A stretch of DNA of 64,000 nt. Origin: Flavobacterium hibernum (GTDB taxonomy: Bacteria > Bacteroidota > Bacteroidia > Flavobacteriales > Flavobacteriaceae). Shown here in pieces: positions 1-7,554 of the stretch (the first letter of the stretch is position 1; each line of letters begins with the position of its first letter). Position numbers and translations under genes: made by a program. The notes under the pieces are model-generated. The model was not told the DNA's origin. It saw only the letters and a list, made by a program, of their open reading frames with translations, and did not search any database. Location of the stretch: the NCBI RefSeq assembly GCF_000832125.1, contig NZ_JPRK01000007.1, positions 186,001-250,000 on the forward strand. Reading direction: 5' to 3'.

Positions 1-219
1 ACTTTTTTATCAGAGCTGTTTCCAACAAATGTTCGTTATTCCGGAGCATCCTTAACTTTTAATATGGCAGGAATTCTTGGTGCGGCATTTGCACCAATGA
101 TCGCAATTTGGTTAGCTTCAACTTACAGTGTAAGCTACGTAGGTTTGTATTTAACCATTGCTGCATGTATCTCTTTATTTGCATTTTTAGTAATTAGCAA
201 AGAGGAGCATAAGTTTTAA
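1..219 (+). CDS. MFS transporter, C-terminal fragment
   Basis: The window opens inside a gene read in frame 1; 72 codons remain before TAA. The fragment contains LSELFPTNVRYSGAS followed by two hydrophobic stretches and a short charged tail (SKEEHKF). The ELFPTxVRYSG signature before the penultimate helices is typical of the metabolite:H+ symporter (MHS) branch of the major facilitator superfamily, whose known members carry small organic acids or osmolytes. The protein would sit in the inner membrane. The start and most of the gene lie outside the window, so the substrate cannot be inferred. A hairpin with a T-run follows directly. Confidence 0.8.
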   Translation, partial: TFLSELFPTNVRYSGASLTFNMAGILGAAFAPMIAIWLASTYSVSYVGLYLTIAACISLFAFLVISKEEHKF

Positions 220-246
220 AGTTTTGGTTTAAAATAAATTTTCTGA

Positions 247-282
247 GAGGCTTTAATTTAAAATTAGAGCCTCTTTTTTTTT
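247..282 (+). terminator. Rho-independent terminator after the MFS gene
   Basis: A 10-bp stem (GAGGCTTTAA with TTAGAGCCTC, one G-T wobble) with a 7-nt loop is followed by nine T residues. It lies 27 nt after the MFS stop codon and separates that gene from the arsR-type operon. Confidence 0.85.
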
Positions 283-296
283 GCTAATTAAAAAAG

Positions 297-318
297 TATT
301 TAGATATTTGTCTAAATA
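297..318. promoter_or_regulatory. Probable operator of the ArsR-type repressor
   Basis: A perfect 8-bp inverted repeat, TATTTAGA-N6-TCTAAATA, ends 5 nt before the start of the ArsR-family gene. ArsR repressors are homodimers that usually bind imperfect palindromes over their own promoter, so this is the natural autoregulatory site. The symmetry is seen directly; binding is inferred. Confidence 0.6.
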
Positions 319-323
319 TATAA

Positions 324-581
324 ATGATGAATGATATTTTTAAAGCCTTAAACGATGCAACCCGAAGAGAAATTCTAGAACTTTTAAAAGAGAAGGATTT
401 ATCTGCGGGAGAAATTGCTGATGCTTTTAATATTTCGAAACCCAGTATTTCGCATCATTTGGATATTTTGAAACGTGCCGATTTAATTACTTCAGAAAAA
501 AACGGGCAATTCATCATTTACTCCATCAATACCACCATAATGGAAGATGTTTTGCAGTGGATACTAACCTTTAAAAAATAA
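324..581 (+). CDS. ArsR/SmtB-family winged-helix repressor (SdpR-like)
   Basis: This 85-residue protein is nearly all winged helix-turn-helix: DATRREILELL (helix 1), then LSAGEIADAFNISKPSISHHLDILKRADLI split over helices 2-4, then the beta wing SEKNGQFIIYSIN. No metal-binding Cys pair such as the ELCVCD motif of ArsR is present, so it is probably not a classical metal sensor. It is followed after 3 nt by an SdpI-type membrane protein, the same partnership as sdpR-sdpI of Bacillus subtilis, where the membrane protein sequesters the repressor in response to a toxin. Two adjacent ATG codons (324 and 327) are possible starts. It probably represses its own operon through the upstream palindrome. 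Confidence 0.85.
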   Translation: MMNDIFKALNDATRREILELLKEKDLSAGEIADAFNISKPSISHHLDILKRADLITSEKNGQFIIYSINTTIMEDVLQWILTFKK

Positions 582-584
582 AAA

Positions 585-1247
585 ATGAATTTAGAATTAA
601 AAAAAGAGCTTCCGATTATCGGAATTGTTATGATTCCGTTTGCGTATTTGGCATTTATCTGGAACAGTCTTCCAGAAAGAGTTCCCATTCACTGGAATAG
701 TAATGGACAAATTGATGATTGGGGTAGTAAGGCTTTCTTAGTTGTATTGGTATTTCTATTACCGGTTTTGACTTATGTAGTAATGTTTGTAGCTTCAAAA
801 TTTGATCCTAAAAATAGGATTTCTTTAATGGGAAGTAAGTTTTACCAACTGAAGTTTTTTATGGTATTGTTTATGTCTTTACTGGCGTTGTTTATTTTGT
901 ATGTTTCAAAAAATCAATCAGTATCAAATCCTAATTTAATGTATGTTTTGGCAGGGATTTTAATAACAGTTTTGGGGAATTATTTTAAAGTGATTCAGCC
1001 TAATTATTTTATCGGTATCAGAACACCTTGGACATTAGAAAGTAAGGAAGTATGGAAGGCTACACATGCATTTGCAGGCAAGCTTTGGTTTTTTGGAGGT
1101 TTGTTAATTATTCTTGGAGGACTAATTTTTTCAGGTTTTATTTTTGCAAAAGCTTTTGTTGTTATTGGAATTACTTTGGCGTTTGTTCCGGTTGCATATT
1201 CCTTTATTAAATTTAAACAATTAGAGAAAAAACAAGATAAATTGTAA
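585..1247 (+). CDS. SdpI-family integral membrane protein (DUF1648)
   Basis: The 220-residue protein has about six hydrophobic segments (residues about 9-27, 48-70, 90-107, 116-133, 165-185 and 187-207). Near the N-terminus is IPIHWNSNGQIDDWGSK, the loop typical of the DUF1648 domain (consensus P.HWN..G..D.W..K). The C-terminal part, with GIRTPWTLES..VWKATH, matches the SdpI domain. In Bacillus, SdpI gives immunity to the SdpC toxin and signals through SdpR. No toxin gene lies next to this pair, so here it may serve envelope-stress sensing or defence against foreign toxins. It is co-transcribed with the preceding repressor gene (3-nt gap). Confidence 0.85.
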   Translation: MNLELKKELPIIGIVMIPFAYLAFIWNSLPERVPIHWNSNGQIDDWGSKAFLVVLVFLLPVLTYVVMFVASKFDPKNRISLMGSKFYQLKFFMVLFMSLLALFILYVSKNQSVSNPNLMYVLAGILITVLGNYFKVIQPNYFIGIRTPWTLESKEVWKATHAFAGKLWFFGGLLIILGGLIFSGFIFAKAFVVIGITLAFVPVAYSFIKFKQLEKKQDKL

Positions 1248-1288
1248 TTCTCAATCATCACTAAATAATATTATTTATTTCAATAAAA

Positions 1289-2668
1289 ATGATAAAAACA
1301 ATACTTATTATAATAGCGGTTCTAACGTCTTATTTTGCAAGCGGACAAGAAATTTTAGGACAATGGAATGGAACTTTGAATGTGTCCGGCACTTCACTAA
1401 GAGTAGTGTATCATATTAATAAAGCAGAAAATGGCTATACAGCAACTATGGACAGTCCAGATCAGAATGCCGTGGGAATTCCGATTCAAAAAACGACTTT
1501 TGAAAATTCAGTTTTAAAATTAGAAATTCCAAATGCTCAAATTTCTTATGAAGGGACATTAAATAAAGACAATATTATTGTTGGGAAATTTACGCAAGGC
1601 GGAAGATCTCTAGAACTTAATTTAGCTAAAGAAAACTTATCTAAAGAAAGTAGTGCAAAACAAGTTTATGTAAGACCTCAAGAACCACAAAAACCATATC
1701 CGTATTACACAGAAGATGTGAAATTTGAAAACAAAACAGATAAAGTTGTTTTGGCAGGAACGCTATCGTTACCCAAAAAAGAGGGTAATTTTCCTGCTGT
1801 AATTTTAATAACAGGAAGTGGCAAACAAAATAGAGATGAAGAAATGTTGGGGCATAAAGCATTTCTGGTTTTAGCTGATTATTTGACACGAAAAGGAATA
1901 GCAGTATTACGTTTTGATGATCGTGGTGCTGGCGAATCTACCGGAGATTTTTCAAAAGCAACTACTCTTGACTTTGCAAAAGATGTTCAGGCTGGAGTTG
2001 ATTATTTAAAAACGAGAAAAGAAATTAATAAAAATAAAATTGGTTTAATTGGTCATAGCGAAGGTGGTCTAATTGCTCCAATTGTTGCAGGAAATTCTAC
2101 CGCAATTAACTTCATTGTGTTATTGGCAGGGCCGGGAATTCGCGGAGATAAATTGTTATTATTGCAAAAAGAATTATTAGAAAAACAATATGGAGCTGCC
2201 GAAAGTGACATTCAGCAAGGGCAGGAAAATTTTAAGGGTGCCTACGATATTATTATCGCTTCGGCTGCAAATGATGAAAATTTAAAAAATAAAGTAGATA
2301 ATTACTTTAAGTCAAAATACGATGAGAATGTTTCAAAATCATTAACGGCACAAATTACAAATAACTGGATGTATACTTTTTTAAGATTAGACCCTGCAAC
2401 GATTTTACCCAAAGTAAAATGTCCGGTTTTAGCCCTTAACGGAAGTAAAGATTTACAAGTACCGGCAGAAATTAATCTGGAAGCAATTAAAAAAACGTTA
2501 CTTCAAGCTGGAAACAAAAAGGTAACAATAAAAGAACTTCCTAATTTAAATCATTTGTTTCAAGAATGTAAAACAGGTTCGCCTTTAGAATATGAAAAAA
2601 TTGAACAAACTTTTTCGCCCATAGCTTTAGAACAAATATCCAATTGGGTTTTATTACAAACCAAATAA
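1289..2668 (+). CDS. Secreted alpha/beta hydrolase (S9-like serine hydrolase)
   Basis: The 459-residue protein starts with a signal peptide (residues 1-19, cleavage after YFASG/Q). A beta-rich N-terminal domain of about 110 residues follows, then an alpha/beta-hydrolase fold from about residue 140. The nucleophile elbow GHSEGG places the catalytic serine at about residue 257. FDDRGAGES (strand beta-4 region), an acidic residue in LNGSKDLQVP and a His in NLNHLFQ complete a plausible triad. This layout is common in secreted Bacteroidetes esterases and dienelactone-hydrolase-like enzymes; the substrate is not predictable. A monocistronic gene is likely: 41 nt separate it from the sdpI-like gene and a strong hairpin follows. 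Confidence 0.8.
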   Translation: MIKTILIIIAVLTSYFASGQEILGQWNGTLNVSGTSLRVVYHINKAENGYTATMDSPDQNAVGIPIQKTTFENSVLKLEIPNAQISYEGTLNKDNIIVGKFTQGGRSLELNLAKENLSKESSAKQVYVRPQEPQKPYPYYTEDVKFENKTDKVVLAGTLSLPKKEGNFPAVILITGSGKQNRDEEMLGHKAFLVLADYLTRKGIAVLRFDDRGAGESTGDFSKATTLDFAKDVQAGVDYLKTRKEINKNKIGLIGHSEGGLIAPIVAGNSTAINFIVLLAGPGIRGDKLLLLQKELLEKQYGAAESDIQQGQENFKGAYDIIIASAANDENLKNKVDNYFKSKYDENVSKSLTAQITNNWMYTFLRLDPATILPKVKCPVLALNGSKDLQVPAEINLEAIKKTLLQAGNKKVTIKELPNLNHLFQECKTGSPLEYEKIEQTFSPIALEQISNWVLLQTK

Positions 2669-2691
2669 GATTTAGAAATGATATAAAAAAA

Positions 2692-2722
2692 AATAACCGC
2701 AAAATTTACTTTTGCGGTTATT
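2692..2722. terminator. Bidirectional terminator between convergent genes
   Basis: A perfect 13-bp stem (AATAACCGCAAAA with TTTTGCGGTTATT) has a 5-nt loop, an A-run on the left and a T-run on the right. It lies between the hydrolase gene (+) and the T9SS cargo gene (-), which converge here, and can serve both strands. Confidence 0.9.
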
Positions 2723-2725
2723 TTT

Positions 2726-5700
2726 TTATCGTTTCAAACTAAAATGACCTCTAAATTCGGTTCCATTTGCTCGAGTAACCGTAAACCAATAATCGGATGC
2801 AGGTAAATCCTGTCCAGTATAAGTTCCGTTCCAAGAAGTATTTTTGCTTAGTTGTTTAAGGAGTTTTCCATAACGATCATATATCCTGATAGTGCTATTT
2901 GGTGCCAAATAATCAAAATTAATAGACCAAGTGTCGTTGTAACCATCATCATTTGGAGTGAAAAATTTAGGAAAAGGAAGTTCATCAACTAAGTTAATAC
3001 AATCTTTATGTGTAGCATCAAGAATATTTATGGTAACAGGAATTCTGTCGCTTTCGCAGTTATTTAAGGTTTGAGTACCATAATACGTAATTCCGTTTTC
3101 TAGCGGAGTTGATTCCGACAGAGCAATTGTCGAAGAAGCACTTTCGAACCACTTTATATTTTGCCCTATAATATCTATATCATTAATGGAAACATTTTTC
3201 TGAATACAAAATGCTTGCGGTGAATCGGCAATTGGAATTTGAGTATCCTGAATTTTTACAGTAATGGCAAATCGTGGGCTTTCGCAATTATTTAGTGTTT
3301 GCGACGCGTAATAAATGTTGTTCTGCAATAAAGTTGTTTCAGGTAATATATTCCCGTTTGTTGGCGCATCGTACCATTTAATAGCTGTTCCGGTCAAAAC
3401 AATGTTTTCTAAAGATGCAATTTCGTCAATACAAAATTGTTGTGTTTTTGAACCTGTTGGTAATGGCGGGAAATTTGTGAATGGATTTATTATAGCTCTA
3501 GTAGGATCAGAAATACATCCGTCTGAGTTTTTTACTCTAATGTCGTAATCACCAGGGATTAAATAATCGGAAATTTTTGCTGTTGTCCAAGTCAAACCGT
3601 TATCAAAACTGTAATTTGAAGAATTTGAAGATATTGTTATTTGCCCCTTTAAATTGGAACAATCGGGTTGTGAAATACTTATTTCCGGAGGATTTGGATA
3701 ATCCAGAGGCGATTCAATTTTAATGCTAACAGCATTTGATTCGCATCCTGCAGCGTTTTTAGCCTTTAAAGAATACGTTCCAACCGCCAAATTATCTGCA
3801 AAAGTATTCGTTGTCCAAGTTTTTCCCCCATCAAAACTATATTCAGAAGCCAATGATGTTATTTTAATTGAACCAAAAGGATTTACACAACTTAGAGGTT
3901 GTGCAACCGTAGTAACAGGCGATTGTGGCGCATTAGGTGGATTGTTAATAATGGTTTGTGTCGCATCAGAAATACAAAGGCTTCCAACTTCTTTTGTTCG
4001 TACAAAATAAGTTCCTGGAATTAAAGGTTGTGATGTTGCATTTTTACTCCATGTTTTACCATCGTCAAAGCTATATTCTCCTTTGCTTGCATTTACAATA
4101 ATAGATCCTGTAAGATCACAGCCAGAAGGTTGTTTTGTTGTAATTTGAGGTGCAGTTGGAATCGCAACTTGCTTAATAGTGGTCATACAGCTTGGTTCAG
4201 AAATACAGTCTTCAGAATTTTTAATCCTTAAACAATATTCTGTGTTTTCTTTTAAGTTAGTCGCAACAGGATCATTAGTCCAGGTAAGCCCGTTGTCAAA
4301 ACTATAAGCAGATGCCGGAGTATCAATTTTAATGACTAAACCTCGTGGTGAACCGCCCTCGCACAATGGTTGCTCTGAACTATATGAACTAATTTTGAAA
4401 GACACATAGGTATTGATTTTTACAGAAGAAGCATTAGAAATACATCCTTTATCATTCTTTATTTTAACTAAATAATCACCAGGTAAAAAATTACTTTTTG
4501 AATTTTCTGCCTGCCAAGTCAAGCCGTTATCAAAACTATATTGTGAAGCAGTTGTGTTTATCGTTATTGTTCCCGTTGATGTAGCACAAGTAGGCTGAAC
4601 AGATGTAAATGATGGTGCATTTAAAATATTTGTAGAGTTTAAAACCACTTCTGTGGCTTCTGACGGGCAAGCAAGTGCACTTTCTTTTATTCTAACAAGA
4701 TATGTGCCTGCCTCTAAATCTGGTGACTTTGAGTTTGTTCCCCAAGTTAATCCGTCGTCAAAACTATACAATACTGCAGAAGTAGTTATGGTAATGCTAG
4801 CATCTTTTGTACCACAATTACTTGGCGATACAGATGTAATAGTTGGTTTAGATGGAATTCTAGGAGCAGATTCAATGTAAATAGAAGTACTGCTTGATTC
4901 ACAACCTTTATTATTTTTGATCTTAATATAATAGTAATAATTGTTTTTGATTAAGTCTGAAAGTACAGGATTAGTGGTCCACGTACTTCCATTGTCAAAG
5001 CTATACAAATCAGATTTTGTCGTTATTGTAATACTTCCCTTGGTTTTGCAGCTAGGTTGAATAACTTCATAGTTGGGCGATGCCAGATAACTTGAGTTAA
5101 GATAAACCCAAGTACCTCTAGATTCACAGCCAAAACTGTTTTTAATTTTTATATTATAACTATCAGTTGATAAGTTAGATTTTATAGGATTTGTTGTCCA
5201 GGATTGGCCTCCATTAAAACTATAAAAATCAGCTTTAGTAGTTATTTCAATACTACCAATATTTCCACAATATGGATTTACAGTATTAAATTTCGGATCA
5301 GGCAAATAAAAGTTATCCAAATTCACATAATGATATGTAGAAGAAGTACATCCTATTTCATTTTTTATCATGATATAGTAAGTTCCAGCTTTTAAATTGG
5401 ATGCTGTCGCATTTGTTGACCAGGTTTTTCCATTGTCAAAACTATATTCAGTAGCACTAGTAGTAATTGTTATAGATCCACCAGTTTCGCATGTAGGCTT
5501 TGTAGAAGTGAATGAAGGGTTTGGCAAATAAAAATAATCAAGGCTAACAAATTGAGTGTATGAAATACAACCGGAATCATTTTTAATGATAATTTCGTAA
5601 ACTCCCGGTAAAAGATTTGATGCAACAGGATCTTTAGTCCAAGTTTTACCTCCATCAAAACTAAAATCAGAAGCCGTCGATGTTATTTTTATTGTTCCGC

Positions 5701-7432
5701 CTGTACCACACAAAGGTTGCGAACTTGTATACGAAGGATAAATAGGAATACGGTAAGGTTCAACACTAGCATAAGCAGTATTTGACTCGCAACCATTATT
5801 GTTTTTTATTTTTATTCTGTAATAACCACCTGATAAATTTGGAAGAACAGGATCATTAGTCCAAGTATCACCATTGTCAAAACTATATTGATCGGCAACA
5901 GTAGTTACAGATATCTGTCCAGCTTTTCCGCAGGTTGGTTGAATGATTTTAAAGACCGGATTATCTAAATATTTTTGATAAATCGAAGAATACTGTCCTG
6001 AAGACTGACATTCAGTAGCATCTTTTATCTTAATTAAATAATTACCCGGTTCTACATTGTCTTTCACAGGATTTGTTGTCCAAGTCATTCCGTCATCAAA
6101 ACTGTATTGAGTAGCAATAGCAGATTTTATTGTTATAGAGCCTTTTCCATCACAAGTTAAAGGTTGAGTTGCAATTACTTCAGGATAATCAAGCATTTTT
6201 GGAGGTAAAAGACTAACCCCGCTAGATAAAGAAATACATCCATTAAGAGTTTTTATTTTAATACCATATTCGCCTACTTTTAGGGCACTTTTAGAAGCAT
6301 CATTTTGCCAGGTTAATCCATTGTCAAAACTATATTCAGAGCCAGGAGTTGTTATGGTAATAGTTCCGCTTGGTGTTACACAATTGGGCTGAATAGTGGT
6401 ATAAGTTGGACTCGGAATTATATTGTTTATAGTAAAATTTCGGCTAATCAAACAATTACTATCATCAGTTAGTTTAACAGAATATTGCCCTAGATTAGTA
6501 TCAACAGAAGCAACTTTGTAGAAATCATTAGTAGCTCCAACAATTGCGATTCCGTTATGATACCATTGGTAGGTTTTAGTAGGATCTGCAGCTGTTGTTA
6601 AATTAGCTTTTAGAACCAAAGTATTGTCACAAAAATTTCCGTTTTGAGTAATATTTATACCAAAAGATTCCGTCGTGTTTAAAAGTAAATTATCATATAA
6701 GAAATAAGGAAAAAGCCCACTGCCAGACTCCGGATAAGAAGCAGGTAATTTGTCTGGAGCTCCCAAAATTATGGCATTTATATCTGTTTTAGGAGTAAAA
6801 AATATAGTAATTTCCCCCCAATTAGGAGATGAGCTATAAGTAGTATGACCAAGTTCTACCCAAGTTGGATCAGCTGAAGTTGGACCTCCACTTGTTTGAA
6901 TAGGCAAATTATCCCCATTTATACAACCAAAAAGTGTCAAATTAACCGGTTCATATTTATCATTTGTTAATTTATACTCTCCATTTAGAGATAACGCGGC
7001 GATATTAAGAGTAAGCTGATAATTTACTCCCGCCTTCATAGGAGATAACAATGTAGACCCAACATATTCCTGGAAATCTTTTTTAAAAATAGCCCCAACT
7101 ATTCCGTTTCCATCAGGAAAATTATCCAATCCGGCAGTTTTGATACCCGGTGCAATTAAACCACATTTATTAAAGTAATCTGTAGTTGCGCCACTAGCTT
7201 GAATCCAGGGAGTTGCAAGATTTAATTCAGAATAACTTTTAGGGCACTTAGCATATACTTCAAAAGATGGATTTGGAATTATAGAATTTATTGTAGAATT
7301 ATTACAAATGCAATCCTCGTCATTTAAGTCAATTTTTCCATCGCCATCATCATCTATTCCATTATTACAATTTTCTTGGGAATAGCTAAATACAGAAAAT
7401 AATAAAAAAAGAATAAATAAAGTTTGCTTCAT
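2726..7432 (-). CDS. Giant T9SS type-B cargo protein with 13 SprB-like repeats
   Basis: The 1568-residue protein has a signal peptide (MKQTLFILFLLFSVFSYSQ) and then an acidic, calcium-type loop (DDDGDGKIDLNDED, about residues 26-39). A globular region to about residue 330 looks like a secreted beta-sandwich. Next come 13 repeats of about 80 residues built around YSFDNGxTWTxNP...IKIKNxxGC, like the repeats of the gliding adhesin SprB. Two related modules with WYDAPTNG and NNCES follow. The C-terminus (FFTPNDDGYND...IYDRYGKLLKQ...GHFSLKR) is a gliding-motility-associated type-B sorting domain, so the protein should cross the outer membrane through T9SS and stay at the surface or be released. 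A role in adhesion or gliding is inferred. The gene stands alone between two strand switches. Confidence 0.9.
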   Translation of the reverse strand: MKQTLFILFLLFSVFSYSQENCNNGIDDDGDGKIDLNDEDCICNNSTINSIIPNPSFEVYAKCPKSYSELNLATPWIQASGATTDYFNKCGLIAPGIKTAGLDNFPDGNGIVGAIFKKDFQEYVGSTLLSPMKAGVNYQLTLNIAALSLNGEYKLTNDKYEPVNLTLFGCINGDNLPIQTSGGPTSADPTWVELGHTTYSSSPNWGEITIFFTPKTDINAIILGAPDKLPASYPESGSGLFPYFLYDNLLLNTTESFGINITQNGNFCDNTLVLKANLTTAADPTKTYQWYHNGIAIVGATNDFYKVASVDTNLGQYSVKLTDDSNCLISRNFTINNIIPSPTYTTIQPNCVTPSGTITITTPGSEYSFDNGLTWQNDASKSALKVGEYGIKIKTLNGCISLSSGVSLLPPKMLDYPEVIATQPLTCDGKGSITIKSAIATQYSFDDGMTWTTNPVKDNVEPGNYLIKIKDATECQSSGQYSSIYQKYLDNPVFKIIQPTCGKAGQISVTTVADQYSFDNGDTWTNDPVLPNLSGGYYRIKIKNNNGCESNTAYASVEPYRIPIYPSYTSSQPLCGTGGTIKITSTASDFSFDGGKTWTKDPVASNLLPGVYEIIIKNDSGCISYTQFVSLDYFYLPNPSFTSTKPTCETGGSITITTSATEYSFDNGKTWSTNATASNLKAGTYYIMIKNEIGCTSSTYHYVNLDNFYLPDPKFNTVNPYCGNIGSIEITTKADFYSFNGGQSWTTNPIKSNLSTDSYNIKIKNSFGCESRGTWVYLNSSYLASPNYEVIQPSCKTKGSITITTKSDLYSFDNGSTWTTNPVLSDLIKNNYYYYIKIKNNKGCESSSTSIYIESAPRIPSKPTITSVSPSNCGTKDASITITTSAVLYSFDDGLTWGTNSKSPDLEAGTYLVRIKESALACPSEATEVVLNSTNILNAPSFTSVQPTCATSTGTITINTTASQYSFDNGLTWQAENSKSNFLPGDYLVKIKNDKGCISNASSVKINTYVSFKISSYSSEQPLCEGGSPRGLVIKIDTPASAYSFDNGLTWTNDPVATNLKENTEYCLRIKNSEDCISEPSCMTTIKQVAIPTAPQITTKQPSGCDLTGSIIVNASKGEYSFDDGKTWSKNATSQPLIPGTYFVRTKEVGSLCISDATQTIINNPPNAPQSPVTTVAQPLSCVNPFGSIKITSLASEYSFDGGKTWTTNTFADNLAVGTYSLKAKNAAGCESNAVSIKIESPLDYPNPPEISISQPDCSNLKGQITISSNSSNYSFDNGLTWTTAKISDYLIPGDYDIRVKNSDGCISDPTRAIINPFTNFPPLPTGSKTQQFCIDEIASLENIVLTGTAIKWYDAPTNGNILPETTLLQNNIYYASQTLNNCESPRFAITVKIQDTQIPIADSPQAFCIQKNVSINDIDIIGQNIKWFESASSTIALSESTPLENGITYYGTQTLNNCESDRIPVTINILDATHKDCINLVDELPFPKFFTPNDDGYNDTWSINFDYLAPNSTIRIYDRYGKLLKQLSKNTSWNGTYTGQDLPASDYWFTVTRANGTEFRGHFSLKR
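3480..6400 (-). repeat. Tandem coding repeats of the T9SS cargo gene
   Basis: About 13 imperfect units of roughly 210-250 nt encode the YSFDNGxTW modules. Each carries a close variant of the string that reads TTGTCAAAACTATATTC on the + strand. Units differ at most third positions, so the array is old rather than a recent expansion, but the conserved core could still allow recombination between units. Several antisense reading frames in this stretch are by-products of the repeats. Confidence 0.85.
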
Positions 7433-7452
7433 ATACTTGTTTTGGATTGTAG

Positions 7453-7460
7453 CAAAAGTA
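7453..7460 (-). promoter_or_regulatory. Possible -7 box of the T9SS cargo gene
   Basis: On the minus strand the sequence TACTTTTG fits the Bacteroidetes -7 consensus TAnnTTTG, 20 nt before the ATG at 7432. No good -33 TTTG is found at the usual 19-nt spacing, so this is tentative. Confidence 0.35.
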
Positions 7461-7530
7461 ATTAATTATCTATAAAATAAGGCGAAAATTGCCAGTTGAA
7501 TCTTTTCCTAAAAAGTCCCTAAATATCCCG

Positions 7531-7538
7531 TATTTTTG
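7531..7538 (+). promoter_or_regulatory. Possible -7 box of the radical SAM gene
   Basis: TATTTTTG fits TAnnTTTG and lies 16 nt before the TTG start at 7555, which would give a very short leader. A matching -33 element is not evident. Confidence 0.4.
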
Positions 7539-7554
7539 CAAAAAATAATTTCTG

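Noticed and set aside
3315..5395. Several antisense frames inside the T9SS cargo gene
   Set aside because: They mirror the tandem repeats, share no motif with known families and vary with the repeat units.
3480..6400. Possible CRISPR-like periodic repeats
   Set aside because: The period of about 210-250 nt is coding, the units are diverged and there are no spacers or cas genes.
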